Positions 1-11,134 of a stretch of 64,000 nucleotides of DNA are shown here, piece after piece. A program made the translations under genes and the position numbers. The notes below the pieces were generated by a model. It was not told the DNA's origin. It did no database searches and saw nothing but the letters and a program-made list of their open reading frames with translations. Each line of letters opens with the position of its first letter. Position 1 is the stretch's first letter. Source of the stretch: Gentiana macrophylla (Eukaryota > Streptophyta > Magnoliopsida > Gentianales > Gentianaceae); contig CM047807.1 of the NCBI GenBank assembly GCA_026214975.1, positions 67,497,824-67,561,823 of the forward strand, given 5' to 3'.

Positions 1-1048
1 TCTTTACCTAGCTGTTTCTCCAGTTCTCTTCTGAATTCCTTGAACTTTTCAAAGGCCTCAGACTTATACTTCATTAAGTATATATAACCATAACGAGAAT
101 GGTCATCAGTGAAAGTGATAAAATAAGAGTATCCTCATTTGGCTTGAATTGACATTGGGCCACATACATCAGTATGTATAAGCTCAAGCAATTCATTGGA
201 TCTTATCCCTTTGCCATTGAAAGGTGACTTTGTCATCTTGCCAAGTAAACAAGCTTCACATGTATCAAATGATTCGTAATTGAAGTGGTCCAATAGTCCA
301 TATTTATGAAGTTTGGAAAGGTGGTTTTTATTTATATGGCCAAGTCTACAATGCCATAAGTAGGATTCATTCAAGTCATTTGTTTTGGCTTTCTTGTTGT
401 TCATATTAAGTACATCAACATTCACATCTAATAGGTAGAGACCATTGCTAAGTATGCCAGTACCATAAAAAATTCCATCACGTGAAAAAGAACAACATTT
501 ATTCTCAAACGTAAAAGAAAATCTACGTAAGAGCAGGAACAAAATAACGGTTATTAAGTTCTAGTACTAGCCCATTGGGCAATGAAAGAAAATAAACTCC
601 TACGGCCAATGCACTTGCTCCATTCTCAACGCGTAGGTCCACCTCTCATTTCCTTAGTTCTTTAGTTCTTCTTAGTGCCTTCATATTCGTACGAATATGA
701 GAACCACAACCAGTATCTAATACCTAGTGGTAAGACTTAGAAGAAGCAATATTGATCTCAATCATAAACATACTTGAAGTTGAAGCATCAGAATGCTTCT
801 TCTTGGTACTCAAGAAGCCTTTGCAGTTTCTTATCCAATGTCCGGTCTCACCACAATGGAAGCAAGCATCCTTGGATTTATCTTTAGCTATCTTAAGCAT
901 TGTCTTAGGTGCATCATTCGCCTTCTTGGACTCCTTTCCTGAAGTGACCAGCAACACTTGCTTTCCCTTCCCCACAGTGCCCTCAGCAGTTTTCAACATT
1001 TTCAATAACTCCTCAAGGGAGCAATCTATCTTGTTCATGTGATAATTC
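1..1048 (-). pseudogene. Ty1/copia gag-pol fragment (zinc knuckle to start of integrase), decayed
   Basis: On the minus strand, 1038-724 encodes the end of a copia Gag with a CCHC knuckle (CFHCGETGHWIRNC). 542-135 encodes the GAG-pre-integrase domain (LWHCRLGHI, then a CxxC before LLGKMTKSPF) running into the first integrase strand (LIHTDVCGPM). The protease stretch between them keeps a DTGCGSH-like active site but carries stop codons, so the gene is dead. Pol continues beyond the left edge. Upstream the frame reads Q-N-Y-H-M-N-K and is then cut exactly at a TG..CA LTR end at 1049, so another LTR element landed inside gag. The missing N-terminal gag half is not visible elsewhere in the window. 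Confidence 0.85.
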
Positions 1049-2854
1049 TGTTAGTAATACCATCCGCAACGGAAGCGATTTAAGGATCTAGATCTATAAA
1101 ATACACGTAATAAAATAACTAGATCTATAACTACAAGGGGGTTGTAGATCATACCTCTTGGATCTCAAAATCCAAGTTGAAGAACCGCAAAAAAAAGATT
1201 GCAAGAAGATGTGAAGAGCACCACGATCTTCCGTACGTGTGATCCAAGCAACTCCCAGTGGAAGGAAATCCTCGACTCGAACCCCTCCGATATGCTACCC
1301 GGAAAAACCTCCAAGATTTTTCCTCAACCCCTTGGCCGAAATTTTTCTATCTCCTCTCTAAGAGGTGATAGTCGAAATTATGTGTGTGTTGTAAGGCTTG
1401 GGAGAACTCTCTTTATATAGGAGAGTAAAACTTAACCTCCAAGGATTTTATTTTGCAATTAAAATAAATCCATTAAATAAAAATAATTCCATAATATTCT
1501 AGAACAAATCTAGAATAATATTTATCTTTATTTCATTCCATAAATATTTATCTAATAAATATTTTATGCACATGTCTTATTAATACACAAGAAAATAATT
1601 TCTTGTTCCATAATAATAAGGGGGGGGGGGGGCGAAATTTTCATTTATTGACCTAGTCAGTATTAATTTTGCCATTACACAATAATTGGGCCAAGATTAT
1701 GGAAAATGTCTTTTCCACATATTTAATTATTTAGCCCAACTAATTTTAATAGTCCACTAAACAATTAATTCACATATCGTTTTAATAAAGTCTAACAAGA
1801 ACCAAATTAATATTATTAGGATTCGATGTCCGAGAATAGCTATGCTATATTAGGAGGCACGTCGGGGACCATGGACTAATAATCAGCGGCTCCGATAAAT
1901 CAAATAAATAATTATCTTATGAACAGAATAATTATATTCGATAAATCAGTCACAGGAATATGCCACCATAATCCCGTGACTGCACTCCTCCGATTATGAG
2001 ATTATATTTATCTCCTCACGAGAATAATAATAAGCGTCCATTGATATAATCATTACATATGGATTCATCCTCCATAGACTGTTCATTCTAAATCGGGAAG
2101 TTACCGTTAACCCTTTTTAGAACCTCTTATCCTTATTTACCATTAACCCCCTAGTGATCAATTAATTCATACAACTCACTGGTAGTTAATCAGTGTAATA
2201 TGAACTCGCACGATCGATCAGTTTCTAGGATTAACAAATAAGGGAACTTTCTATCTACTTCCATAAATGGAAGGAATGGATTCCGTATCTGTGATAACAC
2301 AGACTACTCACTCAATCCAGTACAATGCCAAGATGGGGTAATTCAGATCACAAACTCAGTGTAATCCTTAACCGTCAAGTCAAACCTCATATTGACTCAA
2401 GCAGTTGACTGTGATCACCTCAGGATTAAGATATATCCATAAATATGATCATCCATTGATTCGATAAGACTTCTCGATTACGGAATTATATCGTAAACTC
2501 TAATCAAATCGGTCCAGCCGTATATGATATATCTATCATATATAAATGCCCCACTAGGTTCTCTTAACCGAAGGTCCGGATAAGACAATCACACCTACTG
2601 TGTTCTGGGCGCATTAATAGCACGTTAAAGGAGAGACCCGATACTCTCGATTAACTTCACTACGGGCTAATTGTATTTTAAGTACATCTTCACTAACTCA
2701 ATCCTCCCGTGTATATCTCATACACTGAGTTAAGTGATTACATATACGATATACTTTAGGGTTTTCTGTAGTGTAAATACTATTGTCACATCGGTGAATA
2801 TGAGAATAAATATGAATAATAATATCATTTCATTTATTAAATAAAACAATTACA
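1049..2854 (-). repeat. LTR A, copia type, minus orientation
   Basis: A long LTR that on the plus strand begins TGTTAGTAATACC and ends near ATTACA. It is homologous, reverse-complemented, to the LTR at 57087-58869: shared blocks include the region around 1830-1875 (GTCGGGGACCATGG) and 2555-2720 (CCCCACTAGG; ACTCAATCCTCCCGTGTATA). A purine-rich AGTGGGAG on the minus strand at 2873-2880 is a PPT, so this is the 3' LTR of a minus-strand element whose interior lies to the right. The exact right end is uncertain by about 20 bp. It contains a run of 13 G at 1620-1632. No coding content was seen. Confidence 0.7.
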
Positions 2855-4564
2855 ATATTTTATAAGGTTTTACTCCCACTAACCAACTATTCCCAATTGG
2901 CATTCAAGAATTTTACCAATCCTTTAGTGGATGGAATCCAATCTAGTTGACTCGATTCCCGACGTGGGTCGATCGACCGGGTCAATTTCGAAGGTGGGTA
3001 CATTTACTGGTCGAATCTTATTCTACTTCCATTGGTTGACTAGTCAACTCTTTGACAGTTCACATCTCTATGTGATAGCCACCACTTGTCTCTAAAATCA
3101 AAAGGTCCTGACGTGGGCCAATCACCGTAAGATTCTTAGTCTTGTCGTAACCCTAATATTCGTGAGATCTCTTACGATCATATCTCGATAATGACGATAT
3201 ACCCGAGGTAGGTCAACTACCGACGTGGGCCGATCAGTTGGATCCGAACAAGTGCTCTTCACCATCATTATAATATTGGGAGACAATTATGGCTTGATTT
3301 TTGTCATGGGAATAATTTTAAATTAATTCACTGAATTAATTTTATTTAATTACGGTCTCATCTTCTATGTGCATATTACTACGATATCATATAAGGTAAA
3401 ACATACACAACATTCCGCACACAAAATAACCGGTATGATCATAGACTTTTCCTAGGTGCTGTTTCGAATACAAACTGACGAAACCACGGGTCACAAACTA
3501 AGGGTATCTGCAACCGCCAATAGGATCTTTGTTGTTGTATGCCAAAGGGTTCTTTATCTCTCATTGATCTTCTTCTTCTTGCTCCATTCTTGTTACATAT
3601 TAATCTATCTAATAAATAAATACACCCGCCGCACACGCGGGGGTGGGGGGAGCTAACGGGAATGGGATACATGCAAAAGTAAACTAGGTCACGTTCTTCA
3701 TAATGGCCTAGGACAATTTCAAAAAACAACATAAAGAAAACATTCCCATCTATCTTATTGGTCGAGTCCATGATCAATCGGGGTCCATATAATCACATTA
3801 TATCTACACATCTAATCCATACAATTATATCTTATGAAAAAGATTAAATTCTAATTTTTAACTACTTACGCGTCTTATTTTATAACATCAAATAATTAAT
3901 TAACTTTTAATTAATTAAATGACTTAATCGAAAATAAAATTAATGTTTAGTTTTAAATCGATTCTAATTTTAATTTTATTAAATTTGAACTATTCAAAAT
4001 TAAAATCAAAATTATAAGGTCCCCTTTTTGTTTCCTTTCCTTTTGGTTCTTAACCAAAAGAGATGCCTTTGGTTTTCTAAACCAAAAGGCATCTCCCTAA
4101 ACCAAATTTGGTTTAGGCCTAGCCACTTTTCAAAATCAAAATTTTGAAGTCGCCTAGGCCCAGGCCTTTTACAAATCAAATATTTGAAAAGAGCCTAGGC
4201 ATATTCCAAATCAAAATTTGGAAAGACCAATATTTTGGTTAATATGACTATGGTTTTCCAATGGCCCAAACTATTTGAATCATTGGTTAGCAATATGACA
4301 CAACTAAGCAAAAGGGATATCAATGCACAATAAATATCAAAAACGTAAAATGAATCGATCCTCCCATTTGGAAAAGCCGGCCGATGCCGGAAGCTTAGAA
4401 AGCCGCCTCCGCCGCCCAGCTGCCGTTGTGGTGGGGGCCGCCGCCTTTTGGCTGAGCACCCATCGATTCCTTTTTTTGTTCAAACATTTCACGAATCTAG
4501 ATAATGTATCTATCGATTAATTACTACGCAATTAAATTGTACTTATTGCTTAAGCTTGAAGTCT
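2855..4564 (-). other. Non-coding internal retrotransposon sequence between LTR A and LTR B
   Basis: About 1.7 kb bounded by the PPT of LTR A and the primer site of LTR B, both minus-oriented. It holds no recognisable gag or pol; the longest open frame (3439-3777 minus, 112 codons) has no family resemblance. Repeated phrases of the form CCGACGTGGG(C/T)CGATC occur at about 2960, 3110 and 3220. The PPT and PBS belong to two different LTR families, so this is either a junction of two truncated elements or a rearranged non-autonomous element. Confidence 0.5.
4039..4240. repeat. Cluster of short palindromes
   Basis: Seven or eight inverted repeats follow one another within 200 bp: CTTTTGGTTCTTAACCAAAAG (4039-4059), a 32-bp hairpin at 4062-4093 with arms GATGCCTTTGGTTT, the palindrome CCTAAACCAAATTTGGTTTAGG (4096-4117), then CAAAATCAAAATTTTG, CAAATCAAATATTTG, CCAAATCAAAATTTGG and ACCAATATTTTGGT. 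They lie in the leader region of the minus-strand element whose PBS is at 4565. Confidence 0.7.
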
Positions 4565-4578
4565 GGCTCTGCTACCAC
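4565..4578 (-). other. Primer binding site of LTR B element
   Basis: The plus strand reads GGCTCTGCTACCAC, so the minus strand reads GTGGTAGCAGAGCC, close to the complement of the initiator tRNA-Met 3' end used by Ty1/copia elements. It directly abuts the TG end of LTR B. Confidence 0.75.
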
Positions 4579-6402
4579 TGTTAGGAAATCACTAGTTTAA
4601 CGCAGTGGAATTTATAATTTTGATTTCCTTTTCTTGTTCGTCTTCGTTTAATGCAATAAACACGTTAAGTAGTTTGACGGAATATACCTTGGATGATCTA
4701 TAAGATCGTTGATTTGACCGTCGACGGAGATTAGTACAGTGCACAAGCCATCCACGCGTCTGGTCTCTATCGATATCCACACGAACTCCTCGTCAGAATC
4801 CTCCTTGGATTGCTATCGGAAAAACTCTGGTTTTTAGACCGGCATTTTTCTCTCTCTCTAACTCTCTATTGAAAGCCGTCTATTTTACACAAGAACTATT
4901 AGCTCTTGCAATTATGATGTACAAAAGAGCTTGACACCCACCTCTTATTTATAGTGGATGGGGCGCCCCAAATAGAGTGGAGGAGAAGAAAAAATTTTCC
5001 CAATAAAATAAGGAAAATCAATTAGATTGATTTATCTTTTTTATTATAATATCTTATATTAAATAAAATCTAAATATTGCCAATATCTTATATTGATTAT
5101 ATTTATCTTATTACCATAAATCTATTTTTGAAAAATCAAATAATATCCAATATTAATATTATGGTAATCTTATTAATCAAAGTGCACAATCCATGTGTAT
5201 CTTATACACTTAAATGTGGCGCCCCAAATTACCAATATTTGGCATCCGGAATATTCTTTAATTAATATAATTAATAGCTTGTATTTTATTTATTCATAAT
5301 AAATAAATACCACCATATTAATTTACCACTATAACCTTTATAGTCTAGAGATAAACTTTCCTTATTTTGTTACCAACTATAGCCGCATTTTAATCTGACT
5401 TGATGTTCATATGTGTGTGACCCGATAGGCTACCGAATATGTTGGCCATAGACACAAAGTGCAAATTACGAAAATGCCCTTCACGCCTAACGATCACGGG
5501 ATAGCATCTAGCAACACACTGTGACCCACAATCATCAGAAGAGTCAAATGCAATGACTACTACCTTTCATGTGAAACTGTTATCATGTAACTTACAATCC
5601 TATCAATGTAATAATATACATACGATCGTATTTTGAGTGTCTATACATTAACGATCGTATCTTATAATCTGGATATCAAGCTCTCTCGGAATAACACATA
5701 TACCCCCACTTTGCAAAGATTTACGAGAACTAGACATTCCTTATAAGAAGGCCATTTCGGATATTCACTCCCAATCATGGGATACGCGATTTCTGGACGA
5801 CCAATCATGTATACTCCACAAGCTTCAGTATCACATCCGATCACTACCGCATGATCAGCCCGTGGATAGGAGAAATCTTAATAGTGCCAAAGCATGACAA
5901 TCCACACCGTGATTCCATGCAGACTCCGGTGTAAAAGATAGTTACACCACCGCCCTATAGTGTGACACTTTGTGTAAGTGGGTCAGTCTAACGAACGCAT
6001 TCTCTAATACACATCCACGTACAGTCCAAGTGTCTCTACACTTCGATAGACGGGATCTATCCCTATCTTCAGTAAGATAGAAGACATCCAATACGTGCTA
6101 GTCTGATCATACTATCAGTGTCCTATTTGACAGTAAATACGACTAGAGACTTTTAAGTATCAACTTATTAAAGTGATTAGAGATCTCATCAACCATAATC
6201 ACTATCATGGTTTCTCTATCACAGTTTGACACTGGGGACGTTACTATATATATACAACCAATAACATGAAGATAAACAATATATAATAACACAAGTGCAT
6301 TTAATAATCATAATAAAGTTATTACAAGAACTAAAATAGACTGTGAATGACCCGACCCGGTCGGATCCGGTCTAACCTAATTGGGTTTAGGACACCTCAA
6401 CA
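4579..6402 (-). repeat. LTR B, copia 5' LTR, minus orientation
   Basis: An LTR of about 1.82 kb, on the plus strand TGTTAGGAAATC ... CACCTCAACA, with TGTT/AACA terminal inverted repeats and the PBS on its left, so it is a 5' LTR read leftwards. It has no clear similarity to LTR A beyond general layout. It sits inside the interior of the plus-strand element that resumes at 6403. It is in the right order and orientation to be the 5' LTR of the gag-pol fragment at 1-1048, but this link is inference. Confidence 0.75.
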
Positions 6403-6455
6403 GATTTGATGCTCCAAGAAGTAATTCTCAGGAGCACCCGCAAATGTGAACAACG

Positions 6456-7238
6456 GTGAGTGTGCCAGCTGATCAAACTCACTCCGCTGATCCCGAAAAA
6501 ACCACCAGCATTGATCAAGGGGGAATACCAGTAGAAGAAGTTGAGACTCAAGCACCTGGAGATGCTGAGCAGTCCTCACCAGGTCTAAAAAATGAAGGAC
6601 ATCCCCCTCAATCTCACTCTGATCATGAGATTGAAGAAAAAGGTTAAGAGGGAGAAGAAGAAGAAAAGGAAGAAGAGGAGGAACCAACTGAACCTTCTGC
6701 ACCAGCAGAAGAGGATCCAGACAGATCATTTAATCTAGATATCATTCCACTGATTGTGGATATGGAAAGACAGTACTTGAGCAAACAAAATTTCAAAGCT
6801 TCCATGAGAACTAATGCGACCTCCATGCATACCAAAATTGAGGCTCTAATAAGCCACATCAATGTTCAGGATAAAGTGATGGAGAGGCAATGAGACATAC
6901 TCTGCAACCTGTAGCATTTAATTCCACATCATGTCTAATCAAATCTTGAGCATCAAGCTGGATTACTTGACGGAAAACTCAAACCCCTGATTGACACACT
7001 GAATGAGCATACTATTCAAATTCAGACTCTTGATAGCATTCTAGATGAGTCATGGAAGCAACTCAACACCCTCATCCAGGTATCTGAGGCAAGCAATAAA
7101 ATTCTAGAAGATAAGTATGGTGCTGCCAAAAAGGGGAAAGGAAGCAGTAAGCCTGAAAGCTCCATTGGGAAGGGAATCCCAACATACAAAGGAAAGGGCA
7201 TCAAAGGCAATGGCATCAGGTTTGAAGAGAATAAGTAG
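6456..7238 (+). pseudogene. Decayed coiled-coil retrotransposon ORF (C-terminal part)
   Basis: A single frame of 261 codons ending in TAG at 7236-7238, interrupted by stops at 6645, near 6891, near 6912 and near 6939, but without frameshift. The product is acidic in the first third (E/P-rich run after residue 60), then has two stretches of heptad-like helix (IPLIVDMERQYLSKQNF; LKPLIDTLNEHTIQIQTLD) and a lysine/glycine-rich end (KKGKGSSKPE). I recognise no enzyme motif. By position, just before the PPT, it corresponds to the C-terminal half of the second ORF in the 21.9-kb and 43.1-kb elements. Confidence 0.6.
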
Positions 7239-7403
7239 CCCTTTTGATAACTTTTTTCCCTTTGAATAATTTTTGAACTTACTATCTTATTGCCCTTTAT
7301 TGGATTAATAAAATTTCTGAGTTTTATTCTGTTATTACTATGAAAATTTGCATGCTTAGGTTCAGGATTATGAGGGTTTTGGCATCATAAAAATTGGGGG
7401 AAT

Positions 7404-8797
7404 TGGTAGGAACATTTTATTATGTTTTGATGATGGCCATACTAGCTGTTATAGCAAGCCTAAAATAAGTTAGTAATCTTTATATAAGTCTTAACTTAGA
7501 GTCTGACAGTTGAGTTAGACAAGTATTGTACTAGTTGGTAGGAGGGCTAAGTAAAATAGAAATCCGACAGAGTAAAGGCAGCCAAATACCTGCAGAGAAG
7601 CATGAAGACATATGGATTGACTTATAACCAGGGCAGTTTGTGATGTCCTTGGATAAGTCTAAGTTATATTTCAAGTAATGAAATTCATTGTTCAAATATG
7701 GTGTACACTGATCTCACTCAATTTAAGGATCAGTGAAGTACAAGTACTCTTGAAAGATCAAAGAAATCATGAAAGCAGTGAACTGGCAAAGTGACCTGTC
7801 TCCCGGCTGAGTAAAGAAAAAGCAGTAAAGGAAGAACTAATCAGCTGAGTTAGCAGGAACACTCAACCGTTCAAGTAACAGACAAGTGAAATAATAGCTA
7901 AGCCATTCAAGCTTATTCAGAACGTGAAAAGTAAGGAAGATTCAGAGGATTAAGCATTAAATACATAATAAATGAAGAATTAATCAAGGATAGATTTTAT
8001 GATATACATTTGAATAAAATCCGGATCACTGATATCAAGGAGGATATAATTAAAGAGGAATCAAGAATTAAATCAAGGATTATTCCCCACATTAAACAGC
8101 CAACGGACTGAAATTCAAATCAAGGATTATCAAGGCTATAAATAGAAGACATTGACAGACAGGAAAAATAACGATTGCAATACTGAAAAACAAGCGGAAA
8201 CTATGTCAATTTGAAAAGCCTTCTATTTGAAGTTAAAGAAAACATCTATAGATCAACTTAGCAATTAGAGCTCAAATTCCACATCAAGCACTGAGATTGA
8301 TCAACAGAATCTGTGAATCCAATTCGCACCAGTCAAGCAACTGAATCAGAGCCATCTGTGAAAGTGTTGTGTTTGTGATAGCTACTGAAGGATTTGATCT
8401 CAATGAGTAGTGTTGAAGACTGAGTCACTGAAGCTTTTGTAGCCAGGGAGTGATAGTCTTGAAGATTGTGAAGCTTGTGTAGCCAAGGCAATCTAACTAT
8501 TGTATCTATAAAAGACAATAGTGAATTCCTCTAATCATCACAAGAGAAGAGTGGATTAAGGGATTACATCACCCCGAACCACTATAAATCTTTGTGTCGA
8601 TTTACTTTCAGCAATTTACTTTACAGTACTTTATTTATTGCATCTTATATCTGTGCTTGCATAACCTACTTTGAAATAGTATTAAAAGAAGGGACTTATC
8701 CGCTGCCCAAAAGCTTTTAAAATAAGAAAAGTTTTTGAAACTCCATTATAGTCATTCACCCCCCTTACTATACTTTTACCCTTTTATGGGACCAACA
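7404..8797 (+). repeat. 3' LTR of element C
   Basis: 1,394 bp, TGGTAGGAAC ... TATGGGACCAACA. Start is set by the adjacent purine tract and end by the CAACA terminus shared with the related LTRs. It contains the CACCCC-ending 3' block typical of the family (8758-8765). The right flank is LINE sequence, so element C inserted into the LINE; TSD cannot be checked because the 5' end is lost. Confidence 0.75.
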
Positions 8798-10045
8798 TGT
8801 ATTGGTAATGATTCTCCCAATATGTGGTTCAACATTGTCAAAGATTTTAGTGCACTGTGATTTCCAAATATACCAAATCATGGTGATGATGATGATGGCT
8901 TCTTTAGTGTTGCACTATGAAAAGGTCCAAAAATCCTGCAAAGTCATTACAACCACAAAGAGCAGAGCTAATGAGATATTTTGTAATGATTCTCTAAACA
9001 CGTTTCGGTGTGGTAAAAAAGAATAGGGCATGCATGGTATCTTTTAGGTGATAGGCATAAGTGGAACAAGAACCATCCCACAAGTTCCGTACCTTGAGAG
9101 ATGAAATGTGATCATAGACAGACCTCCAAATAAAGTGTCGAATGCGTGGTTGAACCGCTAGATTCCAACATTTACTCTAACTTTTTTATTCTTAGTGGAA
9201 GAAGAGGTGCTATGCTCATTGAGATCGGGGTGAAGGATGTTCGTAGCTAGCGTGTAGCCAGATTTCACTATATAAACTTATTTTCTGTCACAGTTCCAAA
9301 TGGGATAATCACCATGGTTTCCGGATAAGAGAGGGATACTAAGAATGGCTTCTCCTTCATACGGGTGGAACGACTGATGGATTAAGTCCTGATTCCAACT
9401 ACATGTGTGAGACACAATAAGGGCTTCTATTTTCGCATTAGGGTGCAAGGAGGAAGATCTCATTCAAAATGAGGAAGGCAGAGGTAGCCAAGCATCTTTG
9501 TAAACGTTAATGAGAGAACCATTTCTAACACGCCAGCGCAACCCATGTGTAAGACGATCCCGGCCCTCGAAGTGTGTTCTACAATGAAAAAAGGGATCCT
9601 AAATAAGCGTAATTTTTTTTGGAGTTCTTGAATTATTTTGCATGAAAGAACTTTGTTGACGGGGGTGTTAGGCATCTTGATAACTCTCCATACCTCTTTG
9701 GCCTACAAGGCCAAATTGAAGTAATCTAGGTCTCTGTATCCAAGGCCCCCGAGGTCTTTAGGCATGGTGCATGAACTCTATTTTTCCAATGAATTAATCA
9801 TTTCTCATTCATGCTACCCCAAAGAATCTATGTATCAATCACTCAATGGTATCAATGAAGGACTTTGGGACTCAGAAGCACTGCATCACAGAAGAGGGAA
9901 TAGCTTTGAGAACGCTTTTGATAAGGATTTCCTTCCCTGTCAGTGATAGAAGCTTTTCTTTCCAGCCACTGAGGGAGGAAAAGAATGAAAATTGAAATCT
10001 TAGAAGAAAGTGCAATAACATTTACCGCATGGTCAAATTCAATCC
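8798..10045 (-). pseudogene. LINE (L1-type) remnant: end of RT region and zf-RVT region
   Basis: On the minus strand, about 9960-9670 gives a frameshifted match to the post-RT region of plant L1 LINEs (SGWKEKLLSLTGKE, LIKSVLKAIPSSVMQCF, IHRFFGVA, MPNTPVNKVLS). 9590-9470 gives THGLRWRVRNGSLINVY then KDAWLPLPHF. 9130-8800 gives the zf-RVT-like tail (VYDHISSLKVRNLWDG; FDNVEPHIGRII). Several frames and stops are involved. Upstream RT and endonuclease are absent, and the 3' end is interrupted by element C. Confidence 0.8.
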
Positions 10046-10616
10046 TGTTATGACGGATCGATCAAGCACTGATGGTGATTGTGAGTAGAGATAAGCAATT
10101 AATAAGTAAACAAACACAGAAACAAGAAGAACACAGATTTAACTTGGTTTCCGGCAAGGTGCCGACTACTCTACGGACAAATGAGGACATTTTATTTTCA
10201 ACAGAAAGTTACATCAATTTACAATTAAAATAGACGGTATTTATAGCATTGGGAATCAATCCCTAACCGACTAAACAGCCAAACCAGATAATGACTGAAA
10301 TACCCTAGAAGTAACTTAACCAAATCCGGAAAACCATGCAGACGTGTTCCTCACGTATGCTGATAACCAATTTCAGCAGATTATTCAACAGCAGCCCAAA
10401 CATGAGCAGGTTGATCAACCCCATTTGATCTACTTGCCTTGGTGAACACCAGATCATAGTTTCCACACCAGATTCAGCAGAGTATTACACTCAGCTGACC
10501 AAACTCGGTAGCATAGTTTAAGTCACCATTACAAATCCCTTTGAGCTATATTGCCTCTCTTCATACAATACACGACATTCAATTTATTTGATACGAAACT
10601 CGATAAATATCCAACA
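10046..10616 (-). repeat. Probable solo LTR, copia type
   Basis: About 570 bp, plus strand TGTTATGACGG ... AATATCCAACA. Its AACTTGGTTTCCGGCAAGGTGCCGACTACTC block is the counterpart of the GTGGTTTCC..ATATGCCGACTAATCC block in the LTRs at 31657 and 33451, so it is a related minus-oriented LTR. No PBS or PPT adjoins it and no TSD was found; ends are approximate. Confidence 0.5.
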
Positions 10617-11134
10617 ACATCTCAACCAAACATTATTCTCTAAATGAATAAAGTAAAATTAATTGTCTAATTTTTGTTTTCACAATCCCCGATGTTTACT
10701 TGATTAGACACAAAACCCGATGTAAATCAAACAACATTTTAAGACAATGTTTCCTAGAATACGAATCGTAGTTGAATTATTTCATGACCAAACGGACATC
10801 AGCTTTCTCTGATTTACCATTGACATATTTATGAAAATCAGATTTTGCCTAGTAGTTTATGTTATTGCACTTCTTGATGAGTAGCGTGGTTCAATTCTCA
10901 TCCCCGCCCCTAAGATAATCATCATCCCTATATTGTTTTTAAAATAAAAATAAACCAATGTCATTTCCACGGTTTAGAAGGTATGTAAAAGTGGAAAGAA
11001 TCTATAAGACTAAAAATTATTAAACAAAGTTAAGAAAGATAAAAAGCGAGCATTCATTTGGTAAGGCAAGTCAAAGTTGACACATAATCTATAAGGCTAA
11101 AAATAATTAAATAAAACTAAGAAAGACAATAATG
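10617..11134. other. AT-rich intergenic DNA, no gene
   Basis: No coding signal. A phrase of about 65 bp is repeated at 11000 and 11088 (AATCTATAAGACTAAAAAT / AATCTATAAGGCTAAAAAT followed by CATTTGGTA), forming a local 88-bp-period duplication next to the larger one that follows. Confidence 0.6.

Larger units (their letters stand above)
6403..8797 (+). mobile_element. 3' part of LTR element C (interior, PPT and 3' LTR)
   Basis: Interior sequence with a decayed ORF, then a purine tract (AAATTGGGGGAAT, about 7391-7403), then an LTR. The layout (acidic coiled-coil ORF, short 3' UTR, CATCAT-A-rich-GGGG PPT, LTR starting TGG/TTGG with GTTTTGATGATG and ending GGGACCAACA) matches elements at 21888 and 43121, so it is a related family. 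The 5' part is missing, cut by LTR B at 6402. Confidence 0.75.

Noticed and set aside
1619..1633. Run of 13 G
   Set aside because: A simple homopolymer in LTR A, possibly also a length miscall; nothing else attached to it.
3439..3777. 112-codon minus-strand frame
   Set aside because: No family resemblance and it lies in non-coding retrotransposon interior.
5077..5265. 62-codon plus-strand frame
   Set aside because: Lies within LTR B and has no coding features.
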